DNA from: Streptomyces sp. NBC_01717
GTDB taxonomy: Bacteria > Actinomycetota > Actinomycetes > Streptomycetales > Streptomycetaceae
Assembly: GCF_036248255.1 (NCBI RefSeq)
Contig: NZ_CP109178.1
Span: forward strand, 4,650,001-4,714,000
DNA: 64,000 nucleotides
Direction of reading: 5' to 3'
Positions 8,502 through 17,752 of this stretch are shown piece after piece. Numbering within the stretch: position 1 is the first letter of the stretch; each line of letters begins with the position of its first letter. Both the position numbers and the translations under genes were made by a program. The notes beneath the pieces were generated by a model that did no database searches, had not been told where the DNA came from, and saw only the letters and a program-made list of their open reading frames with translations.

Positions 8502-10616
8502 ATGGATGCCATCTCCCTGGGCTTCGGTGTGCTCATCGCCGTGGTCCTGCTCATCGCGATCGCTCTGCTCCTCGTCGTCAGCCGGCTCTTCCGCAAGGTC
8601 GAACAGGGCAAGGCCCTGATCATCTCCAAGACCAAGAAGGTCGACGTGACCTTCACCGGCGCCGTCGTCCTGCCGGTGCTGCACAAGGCCGAGTACATGG
8701 ACATCTCGGTGAAGACGATCGAGATCCGGCGCACCGGCCGCGAGGGCCTCATCTGCCAGGACAACATCCGCGCCGACATCCACATCAACTTCTTCGTACG
8801 GGTCAACAAGACCGTCGAGGACGTCATCAAGGTCGCCCAGGCCATCGGCACCGAGCGGGCCAGCGACAAGATCGCCATCCAGGACTTCTTCGCCGCGAAA
8901 TTCGCCGAGGCCCTCAAGACAGTCGGCAAGCAGCTGGACTTCGTCGATCTGTACACCAAGCGCGAAGAGTTCCGGGACCGCATCATCCGGGTGATCGGGA
9001 CCGACCTGAACGGCTACCACCTCGACGACGCGGCGATCGACCACCTGGAACAGACACCGATGGCGCAGCTCGACAGCGCCAACATCCTCGACGCACAGGG
9101 CATCCGCAAGATCACTGAGCTGACGGCGATCGAGCACGTACGCACCAACGAGTTCCAGCGCACCGAGCAGAAGGAGATCACCCGGCAGAACGTCGACGCC
9201 CGCGAGACCATTCTGGAGCTGGAGCGCCGGCAGGCCGAGGCCGAGATCAAGCAGCGGCGCGAGGTCGAGACGCTGCGGGCCCGCGAGGAGTCGGCCACCG
9301 CCCGGGTCCAGGAGGAGGAACGGCTCGGCGCGCAGGCGGCGTTCATCCGTACCGAGGAACAGCTCGGCATCCAGCGCGAGAACCAGGCGCGGGAGATCGC
9401 CGTCGCGCAGAAGAACCGTGAGCGGGTCATCGCGGTCGAGAACGAGCGCATCGAGAAGGACCGGCTGATCGAGGTCACCGGGCGCGAACGGCAGACCGAG
9501 CTGAATCGGATCGCCGCGACGAAGGAGGTCGAGACGGAGCGCCGCGAGGTCGCCGATGTGATCCGGGAGCGGATCGCCGTGGACCGTACGGTCGCCGAGC
9601 AGGAAGAGTCGATCAAGACGCTGCGGGCCGTCGAGGAGTCGGAACGCACCCGCAAGTCGGTGATCATCGCCGCCGAGGCGGAGGCCCAGGAGAAACTGGT
9701 CAAGGACATCAAGGCGGCGGAGGCGGCCGAGGTGGCGGCCACCCACCGGGCGGCGGAGCAGCTGACGCTCGCCGAGGCCGGGCTCAAGAGCGCGGATCTC
9801 GACGCCCGGGCCAAGCTGCGGCTCGCCGAAGGCGTCCAGGCGGAGTCCGCGGCGCCGGGCCTTGCCGAGGTGCAGGTGCGGGAGGCGGCGGCAGACGTCA
9901 TCGAGAAGACCGGTCTCGCCGAGGCGGAGGCCACGTCCGCCCGGCTCAGGGCCGAGGCGGAGGGCGCACGGCTGAAGGCCCTGGCGACCGCCGAGGGCAC
10001 CCAGGCGCAGGCCACCGCGGACGCGGCGATGATCGGCGAGAAGCTGAAGGCCGAGGCGGCCGGGCTCACGGAGAAGGCGGCGGCCATGGCGGCACTGGAC
10101 GACTCGTCGCGCGGGCACGAGGAGTACCGGCTGCGGCTCGCCGCCGAGAAGGAGATCCGGCTGGCCGGACTCGATGTGCAGCGGCAGGTCGCGGAGGCGC
10201 AGGCGACGATCGTGGCCGCCGGTCTGGAGAACGCCGACATCGACATCGTCGGCGGGGAGTCGGTCTTCTTCGACCGGTTGGTCTCGTCGATCTCGCTCGG
10301 TAGGAGCGTGGACGGCTTCATGGAGAACTCGGACACGGCGAAGGCCCTCGCCGGACCGTGGCTGAACGGGTCGTCGTCGTTCACGGAGGACCTGACCCGG
10401 GTGCTCGGGTCGGTATCCACGGGCGATGTGCAGAACCTGACGGTGTCGGCGCTGCTGATGCGGATGATGGCGGCGCCGGGCGTGGGAGCGGATGCCGGCC
10501 AGGTCCGGCAGCTGCTGGAGTCGGCGCGGAAGCTCGGGCTGGCGGATGTGCGGGTCGGGGCGTCGGCGGAGCCGCGTGACGGGGCGGCGGCGCGCAATGG
10601 GGCCCCGGTGGCGTAG
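8502..10616 (+). CDS. Flotillin family protein (YqiK-like SPFH/band-7)
   Basis: This 704-residue membrane scaffold protein has an N-terminal transmembrane helix (about 6-28) and an SPFH/band-7 domain (about 30-200). A long Ala/Glu-rich coiled coil follows (about 200-560) with many EAE, ERR and AEA heptads. The C-terminal part has the flotillin-type run VGGESVFFDRLVSS. Flotillins oligomerise in the plasma membrane and organise lipid microdomains and membrane-stress responses. The ATG at 8502 directly precedes the transmembrane helix. The gene lies 116 bp after its NfeD-like partner and upstream of the giant ATPase, separated from it by strong hairpins. The length matches YqiK-type flotillins more than the shorter FloT. 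Confidence 0.93.
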   Translation: MDAISLGFGVLIAVVLLIAIALLLVVSRLFRKVEQGKALIISKTKKVDVTFTGAVVLPVLHKAEYMDISVKTIEIRRTGREGLICQDNIRADIHINFFVRVNKTVEDVIKVAQAIGTERASDKIAIQDFFAAKFAEALKTVGKQLDFVDLYTKREEFRDRIIRVIGTDLNGYHLDDAAIDHLEQTPMAQLDSANILDAQGIRKITELTAIEHVRTNEFQRTEQKEITRQNVDARETILELERRQAEAEIKQRREVETLRAREESATARVQEEERLGAQAAFIRTEEQLGIQRENQAREIAVAQKNRERVIAVENERIEKDRLIEVTGRERQTELNRIAATKEVETERREVADVIRERIAVDRTVAEQEESIKTLRAVEESERTRKSVIIAAEAEAQEKLVKDIKAAEAAEVAATHRAAEQLTLAEAGLKSADLDARAKLRLAEGVQAESAAPGLAEVQVREAAADVIEKTGLAEAEATSARLRAEAEGARLKALATAEGTQAQATADAAMIGEKLKAEAAGLTEKAAAMAALDDSSRGHEEYRLRLAAEKEIRLAGLDVQRQVAEAQATIVAAGLENADIDIVGGESVFFDRLVSSISLGRSVDGFMENSDTAKALAGPWLNGSSSFTEDLTRVLGSVSTGDVQNLTVSALLMRMMAAPGVGADAGQVRQLLESARKLGLADVRVGASAEPRDGAAARNGAPVA

Positions 10617-10644
10617 CGGGGCGGGGCCGTCCGGCGGCCGGTCC

Positions 10645-10665
10645 GTCCTCGAACGCCGGGCGGGC
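10645..10665. repeat. Streptomyces-type intergenic repeat, copy 1
   Basis: GTCCTCGAACGCCGGGCGGGC belongs to the common Streptomyces intergenic repeat family. Related copies in the window are at 10728-10752 and 42105-42129. Confidence 0.6.
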
Positions 10666-10692
10666 CCGGGTCGACCGTCCCCGGGCCCGCCC
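10658..10692. terminator. Strong hairpin after flotillin gene
   Basis: A perfect 13-bp GC stem (GGGCGGGCCCGGG with CCCGGGCCCGCCC) and a 9-nt loop lie 42 bp after the flotillin stop. There is no U-tract. It may end or attenuate transcription before the ATPase gene, or protect the 3' end of the upstream message. Confidence 0.65.
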
Positions 10693-10727
10693 ACCACGCA
10701 CTTCAGGCCCGCCCGGGCCGCGGTTCC

Positions 10728-10770
10728 GTCCTCGATCGCCGGACAGGCTCGACCTGCGGCGATCGAGGAC
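10728..10770. repeat. Second hairpin built from the intergenic repeat
   Basis: A perfect 14-bp stem (GTCCTCGATCGCCG with CGGCGATCGAGGAC) has a 15-nt loop that can itself pair (CAGG with CCTG). One arm is a copy of the intergenic repeat seen at 10645 and 42105. It lies 57 bp before the ATPase start. Confidence 0.65.
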
Positions 10771-10826
10771 AACATGCGGCCGGAGACCGCACAATCCGCA
10801 ACCCACACCCGTAGGGAGCCGTACGC

Positions 10827-13800
10827 ATGGACACCGACCCCGCCCTCACCGTGGACGCGGGCACCTACGACGTGCTGCGGCGCCGCCTCGCCGCACACGC
10901 CGCCGAACTCGCCCGACGGGCCGAAGCCCTCAACGCCCGCCGCACCGAGGCGTTCGGCTCGACGGAGCTGCGGTTGCTGGCCACCGAGCAGATCCGGACG
11001 GAGCAGCCGTCGCTGCCGCGCGATCTGGTCGCCGTGGGCGGCCAGTTGCTGTTCGGCTTCGAGCGCGGGCCGGGCGCGCGCGGCGAGGCCGCCGTCGCCG
11101 ATGTACTCGCGCTGTACGGGCCGGACCTGGCCGGGAGTGGCGACACGCTCCTCGCCGACGAGGCGTTCGTACGCGAATTCACCGCCCTGCACCGCTACTT
11201 CCGCGACGCCCGCCTGCTCCGCCTGCGCCGTGTCGACGGCCGGCTGCTCGCCGTGTTCCGTACCGGCGAGACCGCCGACGACATCCGTGTCCTGCGCTGG
11301 GCGCTCGCCCCGGACGGCTCCCCCGGACCGTTCCTCGACGCGCGCGGCGACCGTGACCACGTCTTCCCGCCGTCGCACGACTTCACCTGGACCCCGGCGG
11401 GACGCGAGTCGCACATCCCCGGCCGGCACCCGCACATCGCGATCGGGGACAGCGGCGCCCTCTTCGTCGACACGCTCGGCGGCACCCTGACCGTGAAGAC
11501 GGTCGACGACACCGACACACCCGACGGCATCTACGAGGAGCCGGTCACCGAACCGCTTCAGGCCCTCGCCGACGCCGACGTCGAGTACGCCGAGGTCGGG
11601 CCGCTGATCCTGCTGCGCATCCGCCCGTACAACGAGGACTCCTGGCGCCACCTGGTCTTCAACAGCCTGCTCTCCACCGTGCAGCGCCTCGACGCCATCG
11701 GTCCGGCCTGCCACCGGCTTCCCGAGGACCAGGGGATCATCTTCCCCGGCGGCACCTATCTCACCACCGGCACCGCGAAGACCTTCGACCTCGCCGAGCC
11801 GCTCGCCGACCCGGTCTTCGAGGGGGCCGTCCGGTCCCCCAACGGCGAGGACGTCCTCTACCTCTTCCGCTCCCGGGACGGCGGCCGCGGCCTGCTTCTG
11901 CCCTACAACCTGATCCGCCAGGAAGTCGCCGCCCCGCTGCTCGGCGGCGGTCACGCCCTGCTCGACGACGGCACGCTCGTCCTCCTCAAGGACGCGGCGT
12001 CGGCCGAGCCCGCCCGTGTGCACGCCGTGCAGCGCTGGCGGACCCCGTACGTCTCCGACACCTACGCCGCCTCCCGCCCGGCCGGGACGGGTCCGCTCGC
12101 CCGGGTCGGCAACGCCGATCTGGTCCGCGGCATCTCCGACTGTCTCGCCCTCGCGCACAGTGCCGCCGAGACCTCGCCGACCGCCGCCGTGTACGGACAG
12201 CTGGTCGCCGACTGCACCCGCGCCACCGACCGTAACCACTGGCTGGCCGACCCCGAACTCGGTGTTCTCGCCGCCCCGTTGAACGATCTCCGGGACACCG
12301 CGCAGCAGGTCCTCACCGAGTTCGAGACGGTACAGAAGCTCACCCAGCAGGCCACCGACGCGCTCGCGGAGTCGGCGGACCGGATCACCGCGCTCGTCCG
12401 CCGTATCCGCGGCGAAGCCCCGCGCTCGGCCGCCGCCTGGGTCTCTCAGCTCACCGAACTGCGCCGCGCGCACGGCCGCTTGGCGACGCTCGCCGAGATG
12501 CGATACGCGGACACCGACCGGATCGCCGCGCTCACCGCCGCCACCGCCGCCGACATCGGCTCGGCCGCCCAGCGCGCGGTCGCGTTCCTGAGCCGGGACG
12601 ACGCGTTCACCGGCTACCACCAGGACATCGAGCAGCTCACCGCCGACGCCGTCGCGCTCACCACCGTGGTCGACGCCGCCGCGCTCGGCGACCGGCTGAC
12701 GGAGATGACGGACGGGCTGGCGACGGTCACGGATGTCGTTACCGGGCTGGAGATCGGCGACGGAGCCGCCCGTACGTCGATCCTGGAGCGGATCGCCGAG
12801 GTCCTCGGCGGTGCGAACCGGGCCCGCGCCACGCTCGATGCCCGCCGCCGGGAGCTCCTCGACCACGAGGGGCGGGCGGAGTTCGCCGCCGAGTTCGCCC
12901 TGCTCGGGCAGGCGGTCACCGGCGCGCTGGCCGCAGCGGACTCCCCCGACGCATGCGACGAACAACTGTCCAGACTTCTCCTCCAGTTGGAGAACCTGGA
13001 GTCCCGGTTCGCCGAGTTCGACGACTTCCTCGCCCAGCTGTCCGAGCGGCGGACAGAGGTGTACGAGGCGTTCTCGGCCCGCAAGCAGACACTGCAGGAC
13101 GCCCGCGCACGCCGCGCGGAACGGCTGGCCCGGTCGGCGGCCCGGGTCCTCGAAACGGTCTCCCGGCGCCTGTCCGCCCTCCCCGACCTGGACGCGGTCC
13201 ACACATACTTCGCGTCCGACCCGATGGTCGCCAAGGTCCGCCGCACGGCGGACGAGCTGCGTGGGCTCGGCGACCCGGTGCGGGCCGAGGAACTCGAAGG
13301 ACGGCTGAAGGCGGCCCGCCAGGAGGCGGGGCGGGCGCTGCGCGACCGCAGCGAGCTGTACGCGGACGGCGGAGCGACGATCCGGCTCGGTCGGCACCGG
13401 TTCGCCGTGAACACCCAGCCGTTCGACCTGACGCTCGTGCCGTCCGGGGACCGGCTCGCGTTCGCCGTCACCGGAACCGACTACCGGGCTCCCGTCACCG
13501 ACCCGGCGTTCGACGCGGCCCGCCCGTACTGGCAGCAGCAGCTGCCGTCGGAGTCCCCGTCGGTCTACCGCGGCGAGCACCTCGCCGCCCGCCTCCTGGA
13601 CGAGCACGGCGCGGAAGCGCTGGCCGCCCGCGCCCCGAACGAACTGACCATGCTGGTACGGGAGTCGGCGGCATCCGCGTACGACGAGGGATATCAGCGC
13701 GGCGTCCATGACGAGGACGCCGCCGCCATCCTGGCCACCCTGCTGCGACTGCACGCCGGGGCAGGTCTGCTGCGCGTCCCGCCGGCGGTGCGCGCGGCGG

Positions 13801-15719
13801 CCCAGCTCTTCTGGACATGGGAGGCGGACGACAACCTGCGCACCTCCTGGACGCGCCGGGCCGTCTCCCTGGCCCGGGCCCGCGAGACGTTCGGCCCGGC
13901 GCCCGCGATCACCGCGCTCCAGGAGGAGTGGGCGGCCAGGATGTGGGCGGATGACGCGCACACCGCCGCCGCATATCTCTTCGAGGAGCTGACCTCCGGC
14001 CCCGCCGGGTTCGTGACGAGCGGCGCCGTCCGCACCTTCCTGGAGAAGTTCCGCCGCACGACCGGAACTTCGGCATACGACGAGGACCTGTCCGCCCTCC
14101 GCGACGACCTCCCCGCGCGCCGCCAGCTCGTCGAGGGCTGGCTGACCTCGTACGCCCGCACGGGCGGCGCGGACATCTCGGGCGGTGACCTCGCCGAGGC
14201 GGTCGCCGTGGAACTCTGCCCGGAGCCGGGAACCGAGCGATACGACTGCGAGGCGCCGATCGCCGCGACCGTGGACGGCCTGCTCGGCGTCCACCCCCGC
14301 ATCGACCGGGGCCGTCTGACCGTGCGCCTGGACGAACTCCTCGCCCGCACAGCGAAGTTCCGTACGACCGCCGTCCCCGGCTTCCGCGCCTACCAGCGGC
14401 AGCGCACCACCCTCGTCGCCGCCGAACGGGCCCGGCTGCGGCTCGACGACCACCGGCCGCGGGTGATGTCCGCGTTCGTCCGCAACCAGCTCATCGACGA
14501 GGTCTACCTGCCGCTGATCGGCGACAGCCTCGCCAAGCAGCTGGGCACGGCCGACGCCGACCGGCGCACCGACTCACAGGGCCTCCTGCTGCTCGTCTCG
14601 CCACCCGGCTACGGCAAGACGACCCTCATGGAATACGTGGCCGACCGGCTCGGCCTGGTCCTCGTCAAGATCAGCGGCCCCTCGCTCGGCCGCGAGGTCA
14701 CCTCCCTCGACCCGGCGCAGGCACGCAGCGCGACGGCCCGGCACGAGATCGAGAAGATCAACTTTGCACTGGAAGCGCGCAACAACACGCTCCTCCACCT
14801 CGACGACATCCAGCACACCTCGCCCGAACTGCTCCAGAAGTTCATCCCCCTCTGTGACGCCACCCGCCGCGTCGAGGGCGTACGGGACGGCGAGCCGCGC
14901 AGCTACGACCTGCGGGGCAAGCGGTTCGCGGTGTGCATGACGGGCAATCCGTACACCGAGTCCGGCGAGCAGTTCCGGATCCCGGACATGCTGGCGAACC
15001 GGGCCGACGTGTGGAACCTGGGCGAGGTGCTGAGCGGCCGCGAGGACGTCTTCGCGTTCAGCTTCGTCGAGAACGCGCTGACCGCCAACCCGGTGCTGGC
15101 ACCTCTCGCCGGCCGCTCCCAGGAAGATCTCGCGCTGCTCGTGCGCCTGGCCTCCGACGCGGACCCTTCCGCGATCGCACGCACGGACCGTCTCGACCAC
15201 CCGTACACACCCGCCGAGCTGGACCGGATCGTCTCGGTCCTGCGCCACCTGCTGACCGCCCGCTCCACCGTTCTCGCGGTGAACGCCGCATACATCGCCT
15301 CGGCCGCACAGACCGACGCGACGCGCACCGAGCCGCCGTTCCGGCTGCAGGGCTCGTACCGCAACATGAACAAGATCGCCGGACGGATCGTGCCCGTGAT
15401 GAACGACGCGGAACTCGCAGCGGTCATCGAGGACCACTACGCGGGGGAAGCCCAGACCCTCACCGCCGGCGCCGAGTCCAACCTGCTGAAACTGGCGGCC
15501 CTGCGGGGAACGCTCACCTCCGAACAGGCCGACCGGTGGGCGGCGATCACCGCCTCGTACGTACGCACCCAGGCACTGGGCGGCCCGGACAGCGACCCCA
15601 TGACCCGGGCGGTCGCCGCCCTCGGTCTGCTCGCGGACCGGATAGCGGCGGTCGAGTCGGCGATCCGTCGATCCGGCGAGCCGATCAACGGGCCGAAGAT
15701 CACCGACCGGACACTCTGA
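10827..15719 (+). CDS. Giant AAA+ ATPase linked to flotillin (database name 'DNA repair ATPase')
   Basis: This is the largest protein in the window, 1630 residues. Residues 1 to about 440 form a strand-rich region with no domain I recognise. A long helical, partly coiled-coil region follows (about 450-870), then further helical sequence to about 1200. The AAA+ core holds Walker A SPPGYGKTT at 1258-1266, Walker B LLHLDD at 1322-1327 and a sensor-1-like CMTGNPY. I recall that homologues are labelled 'DNA repair ATPase', but nothing here shows a nuclease, helicase or DNA-binding motif. Synteny with a flotillin and an RCK channel-like protein points to membrane work. The ATG at 10827 follows agggagc. 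Confidence 0.85.
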   Translation: MDTDPALTVDAGTYDVLRRRLAAHAAELARRAEALNARRTEAFGSTELRLLATEQIRTEQPSLPRDLVAVGGQLLFGFERGPGARGEAAVADVLALYGPDLAGSGDTLLADEAFVREFTALHRYFRDARLLRLRRVDGRLLAVFRTGETADDIRVLRWALAPDGSPGPFLDARGDRDHVFPPSHDFTWTPAGRESHIPGRHPHIAIGDSGALFVDTLGGTLTVKTVDDTDTPDGIYEEPVTEPLQALADADVEYAEVGPLILLRIRPYNEDSWRHLVFNSLLSTVQRLDAIGPACHRLPEDQGIIFPGGTYLTTGTAKTFDLAEPLADPVFEGAVRSPNGEDVLYLFRSRDGGRGLLLPYNLIRQEVAAPLLGGGHALLDDGTLVLLKDAASAEPARVHAVQRWRTPYVSDTYAASRPAGTGPLARVGNADLVRGISDCLALAHSAAETSPTAAVYGQLVADCTRATDRNHWLADPELGVLAAPLNDLRDTAQQVLTEFETVQKLTQQATDALAESADRITALVRRIRGEAPRSAAAWVSQLTELRRAHGRLATLAEMRYADTDRIAALTAATAADIGSAAQRAVAFLSRDDAFTGYHQDIEQLTADAVALTTVVDAAALGDRLTEMTDGLATVTDVVTGLEIGDGAARTSILERIAEVLGGANRARATLDARRRELLDHEGRAEFAAEFALLGQAVTGALAAADSPDACDEQLSRLLLQLENLESRFAEFDDFLAQLSERRTEVYEAFSARKQTLQDARARRAERLARSAARVLETVSRRLSALPDLDAVHTYFASDPMVAKVRRTADELRGLGDPVRAEELEGRLKAARQEAGRALRDRSELYADGGATIRLGRHRFAVNTQPFDLTLVPSGDRLAFAVTGTDYRAPVTDPAFDAARPYWQQQLPSESPSVYRGEHLAARLLDEHGAEALAARAPNELTMLVRESAASAYDEGYQRGVHDEDAAAILATLLRLHAGAGLLRVPPAVRAAAQLFWTWEADDNLRTSWTRRAVSLARARETFGPAPAITALQEEWAARMWADDAHTAAAYLFEELTSGPAGFVTSGAVRTFLEKFRRTTGTSAYDEDLSALRDDLPARRQLVEGWLTSYARTGGADISGGDLAEAVAVELCPEPGTERYDCEAPIAATVDGLLGVHPRIDRGRLTVRLDELLARTAKFRTTAVPGFRAYQRQRTTLVAAERARLRLDDHRPRVMSAFVRNQLIDEVYLPLIGDSLAKQLGTADADRRTDSQGLLLLVSPPGYGKTTLMEYVADRLGLVLVKISGPSLGREVTSLDPAQARSATARHEIEKINFALEARNNTLLHLDDIQHTSPELLQKFIPLCDATRRVEGVRDGEPRSYDLRGKRFAVCMTGNPYTESGEQFRIPDMLANRADVWNLGEVLSGREDVFAFSFVENALTANPVLAPLAGRSQEDLALLVRLASDADPSAIARTDRLDHPYTPAELDRIVSVLRHLLTARSTVLAVNAAYIASAAQTDATRTEPPFRLQGSYRNMNKIAGRIVPVMNDAELAAVIEDHYAGEAQTLTAGAESNLLKLAALRGTLTSEQADRWAAITASYVRTQALGGPDSDPMTRAVAALGLLADRIAAVESAIRRSGEPINGPKITDRTL

Positions 15720-15744
15720 GTCGAACACCGGAGGCGGGCAAGGC

Positions 15745-17748
15745 ATGCTGGGTTCCGTGTCGACACTTCCCCAGCAGCCCCAACGCTCCCCGTTCAGCGG
15801 CCACATGGTCGTCTGCGGCGACGACGCACTCGCCCAGCGGCTGGCGGTGGAGCTGCGTTACGTCTACGGGGAGCGGGTCACACTGCTGCTGCCGCCGGGG
15901 CGCGACCCACGCCGCCCGGATCTGCCGCTGACCCAACGCGGGCGGGCGGCCACGCTGTTCGGCCGGATGTCGGCGGCGATGAACCGCAACCTGGGCAACG
16001 GCGGCGCCGTCGCCACCGGAGCCAACGGCGGCTCCGACAACGACACCGGCGCCGGCGTGGAGGCGGTCCGCATCCTCGAGGCCGCCGAGCCGTCCGACGA
16101 GGCGTTCGAGGAGGCGGGTGTCGACACGGCCGCCGCGCTGGCGCTCGTCTACGACGACGACGAACGCAACATCCGCGCCGCGCTCACCGCCCGCCGCCTC
16201 AACCCCCGCGTCCGGCTGGTCATCCGGCTCTACAACCGCAAGCTCGGCCAGTACCTGGAGACCCTCCTCGACCAGGCCGCCGCCGTCGCCGTGCCCGGAC
16301 TCGACCCGACGGCACTGGACACGTCCACCACCGTCCTGTCCGACGCCGACACCGCGGCGCCCGCACTCGCCGCGACAGCGCTGACCGGCTCCAGCAAGGT
16401 CGTCCAGGCGGAGGGCCTGCTCCTGCGGGCCGTCGAACGCACTCCGCCCCGGCAGGGCGAGGTCGCCGACCCCGGCCTGTGCACGCTCGCCCTGCTCTCC
16501 TCCACCACCCATGACCCGGCGGGCGCCGAGGGTTCCGACAGCAGCGGCGCCGAGGGGCCCCAACTCCTGCCCGACCAGCAGTCGGTGGCCGCCGCGACCG
16601 GCCGGGGCACGGTGGTCCTCGAGGCCATCCGGGAGGCCGCACCGGACGGGCCGCCCCCGCGGATGGGCGGCAGAAGCGCATCCCTGAGCCAGATCTTCTC
16701 GCGCCGGCTGCGCCGGTCGGTGCTGGGCGTCGCCTCGGCGGTGCTCGGCCTCACCGTGGCCTCCACGCTCACGACGGGCGAACATCCGCTGCACGCCGTG
16801 TACTTGACGTTGCTCGACCTGTTCGCGATGGGCGACCCGGCGATCGACGACTCCACCGCCCGGCAGGTCATCCAGCTGCTCTCCGGCATCGCCGGGCTGA
16901 TGCTGCTGCCGCTGCTGGTGGCGGGAGTCCTCGAAGCCTTCGGCTCCCTGCGTACGGCATCGTCGCTGCGCCGCCCGCCCCGCGGACTCTCCGGCCATGT
17001 GGTGCTGCTGGGACTCGGCAAGATCGGTACCAGGGTGCTGGTCCGGCTCCGCGAGCTCAACATTCCTGTGGTGTGCGTGGAGGACGACCCGGCCGCGCGC
17101 GGCATCCCCGTCGCCCGGCGGCTGCAGGTACCCGTCGTCCTCGGGGACGTCACCCAGGAGGGCGTCCTGGAAGCGGCGAAGATCCAGCGCTCCCGCGCCC
17201 TGCTCGCCCTGACCAGCTCCGACACCACCAATCTGGAGGCCACCCTCTACGCCCGTTCGGTCAAACCGGACCTGCAGGTGGCGCTGCGCCTCTTCGACGA
17301 CGAGTTCGCCACCGCCGTCTACCGCACCCTGCGCACCGCCCACCCGCAGGCCCTGACCCGCTCCCGGTCCGTCTCCCACCTGGCTGCCCCGTCCTTCGCC
17401 GTCGCGATGATGGGGCGGCAGATCCTGGGCGCGATCCCGGTCGAGCGGAAGGTGATGCTGTTCGCGGCGATCAAGGTGGCGGGCCACCGGCAACTGGAGG
17501 GCCGGACGGTCGAGCAGGCGTTCCGGGCGGGGGCCTGGCGGGTACTGGCGCTGGACGCCACCCCGCCGGAGGACCGGCACCCGGACCTGACGACGGCCGG
17601 TCCCGTGTCCTCGGACCGGCCGTCGGGGCTGATCTGGGATCTGCACCCCGGTTACGTACTCCGCGCCGAGGACCGCGTGGTGATCGCCGCGACCCGGCGC
17701 GGGCTCGCCGAACTACTGCGCAGGCGGAGCTCTTTGACGAACCGATAG
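15745..17748 (+). CDS. RCK/TrkA_N two-domain channel-like protein (CASTOR/POLLUX-like)
   Basis: This 667-residue protein has a first Rossmann RCK_N domain (about 18-220, starting HMVVCGDD). Two transmembrane helices follow (about 325-345 and 375-400) around a pore-loop-like stretch, and then a second RCK_N domain (about 415-560, HVVLLGLGKIGTRV) with an RCK_C-like tail ending at the C-terminus. The filter position reads LFAMGD (359-364) instead of TVGYGD, so K+ selectivity is not expected. It starts 25 bp after the ATPase stop and is probably co-transcribed with it. Channel or redox/nucleotide-gated pore function is inferred. A disordered Ser/Gly region near 255-275 splits the first RCK unit from the membrane part. 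Confidence 0.83.
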   Translation: MLGSVSTLPQQPQRSPFSGHMVVCGDDALAQRLAVELRYVYGERVTLLLPPGRDPRRPDLPLTQRGRAATLFGRMSAAMNRNLGNGGAVATGANGGSDNDTGAGVEAVRILEAAEPSDEAFEEAGVDTAAALALVYDDDERNIRAALTARRLNPRVRLVIRLYNRKLGQYLETLLDQAAAVAVPGLDPTALDTSTTVLSDADTAAPALAATALTGSSKVVQAEGLLLRAVERTPPRQGEVADPGLCTLALLSSTTHDPAGAEGSDSSGAEGPQLLPDQQSVAAATGRGTVVLEAIREAAPDGPPPRMGGRSASLSQIFSRRLRRSVLGVASAVLGLTVASTLTTGEHPLHAVYLTLLDLFAMGDPAIDDSTARQVIQLLSGIAGLMLLPLLVAGVLEAFGSLRTASSLRRPPRGLSGHVVLLGLGKIGTRVLVRLRELNIPVVCVEDDPAARGIPVARRLQVPVVLGDVTQEGVLEAAKIQRSRALLALTSSDTTNLEATLYARSVKPDLQVALRLFDDEFATAVYRTLRTAHPQALTRSRSVSHLAAPSFAVAMMGRQILGAIPVERKVMLFAAIKVAGHRQLEGRTVEQAFRAGAWRVLALDATPPEDRHPDLTTAGPVSSDRPSGLIWDLHPGYVLRAEDRVVIAATRRGLAELLRRRSSLTNR

Positions 17749-17752
17749 AGCG

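Noticed and set aside
8466..14453. A 1995-codon open frame on the minus strand opposite the flotillin and ATPase genes
   Set aside because: It is antisense to two well-supported genes with recognised motifs. High GC3 leaves the opposite frame without stops, and its translation is Arg/Gly/Leu-rich with no domain.
10827..15719. DNA repair function for the giant ATPase
   Set aside because: The name is recalled from database usage only. No nuclease, helicase, SMC hinge or DNA-binding motif is visible, and the neighbours are membrane proteins.
15700..17646. A 648-codon minus-strand frame opposite the channel-like gene
   Set aside because: The plus-strand gene has clear RCK domains; the antisense product shows no motif and has no ribosome-binding site.
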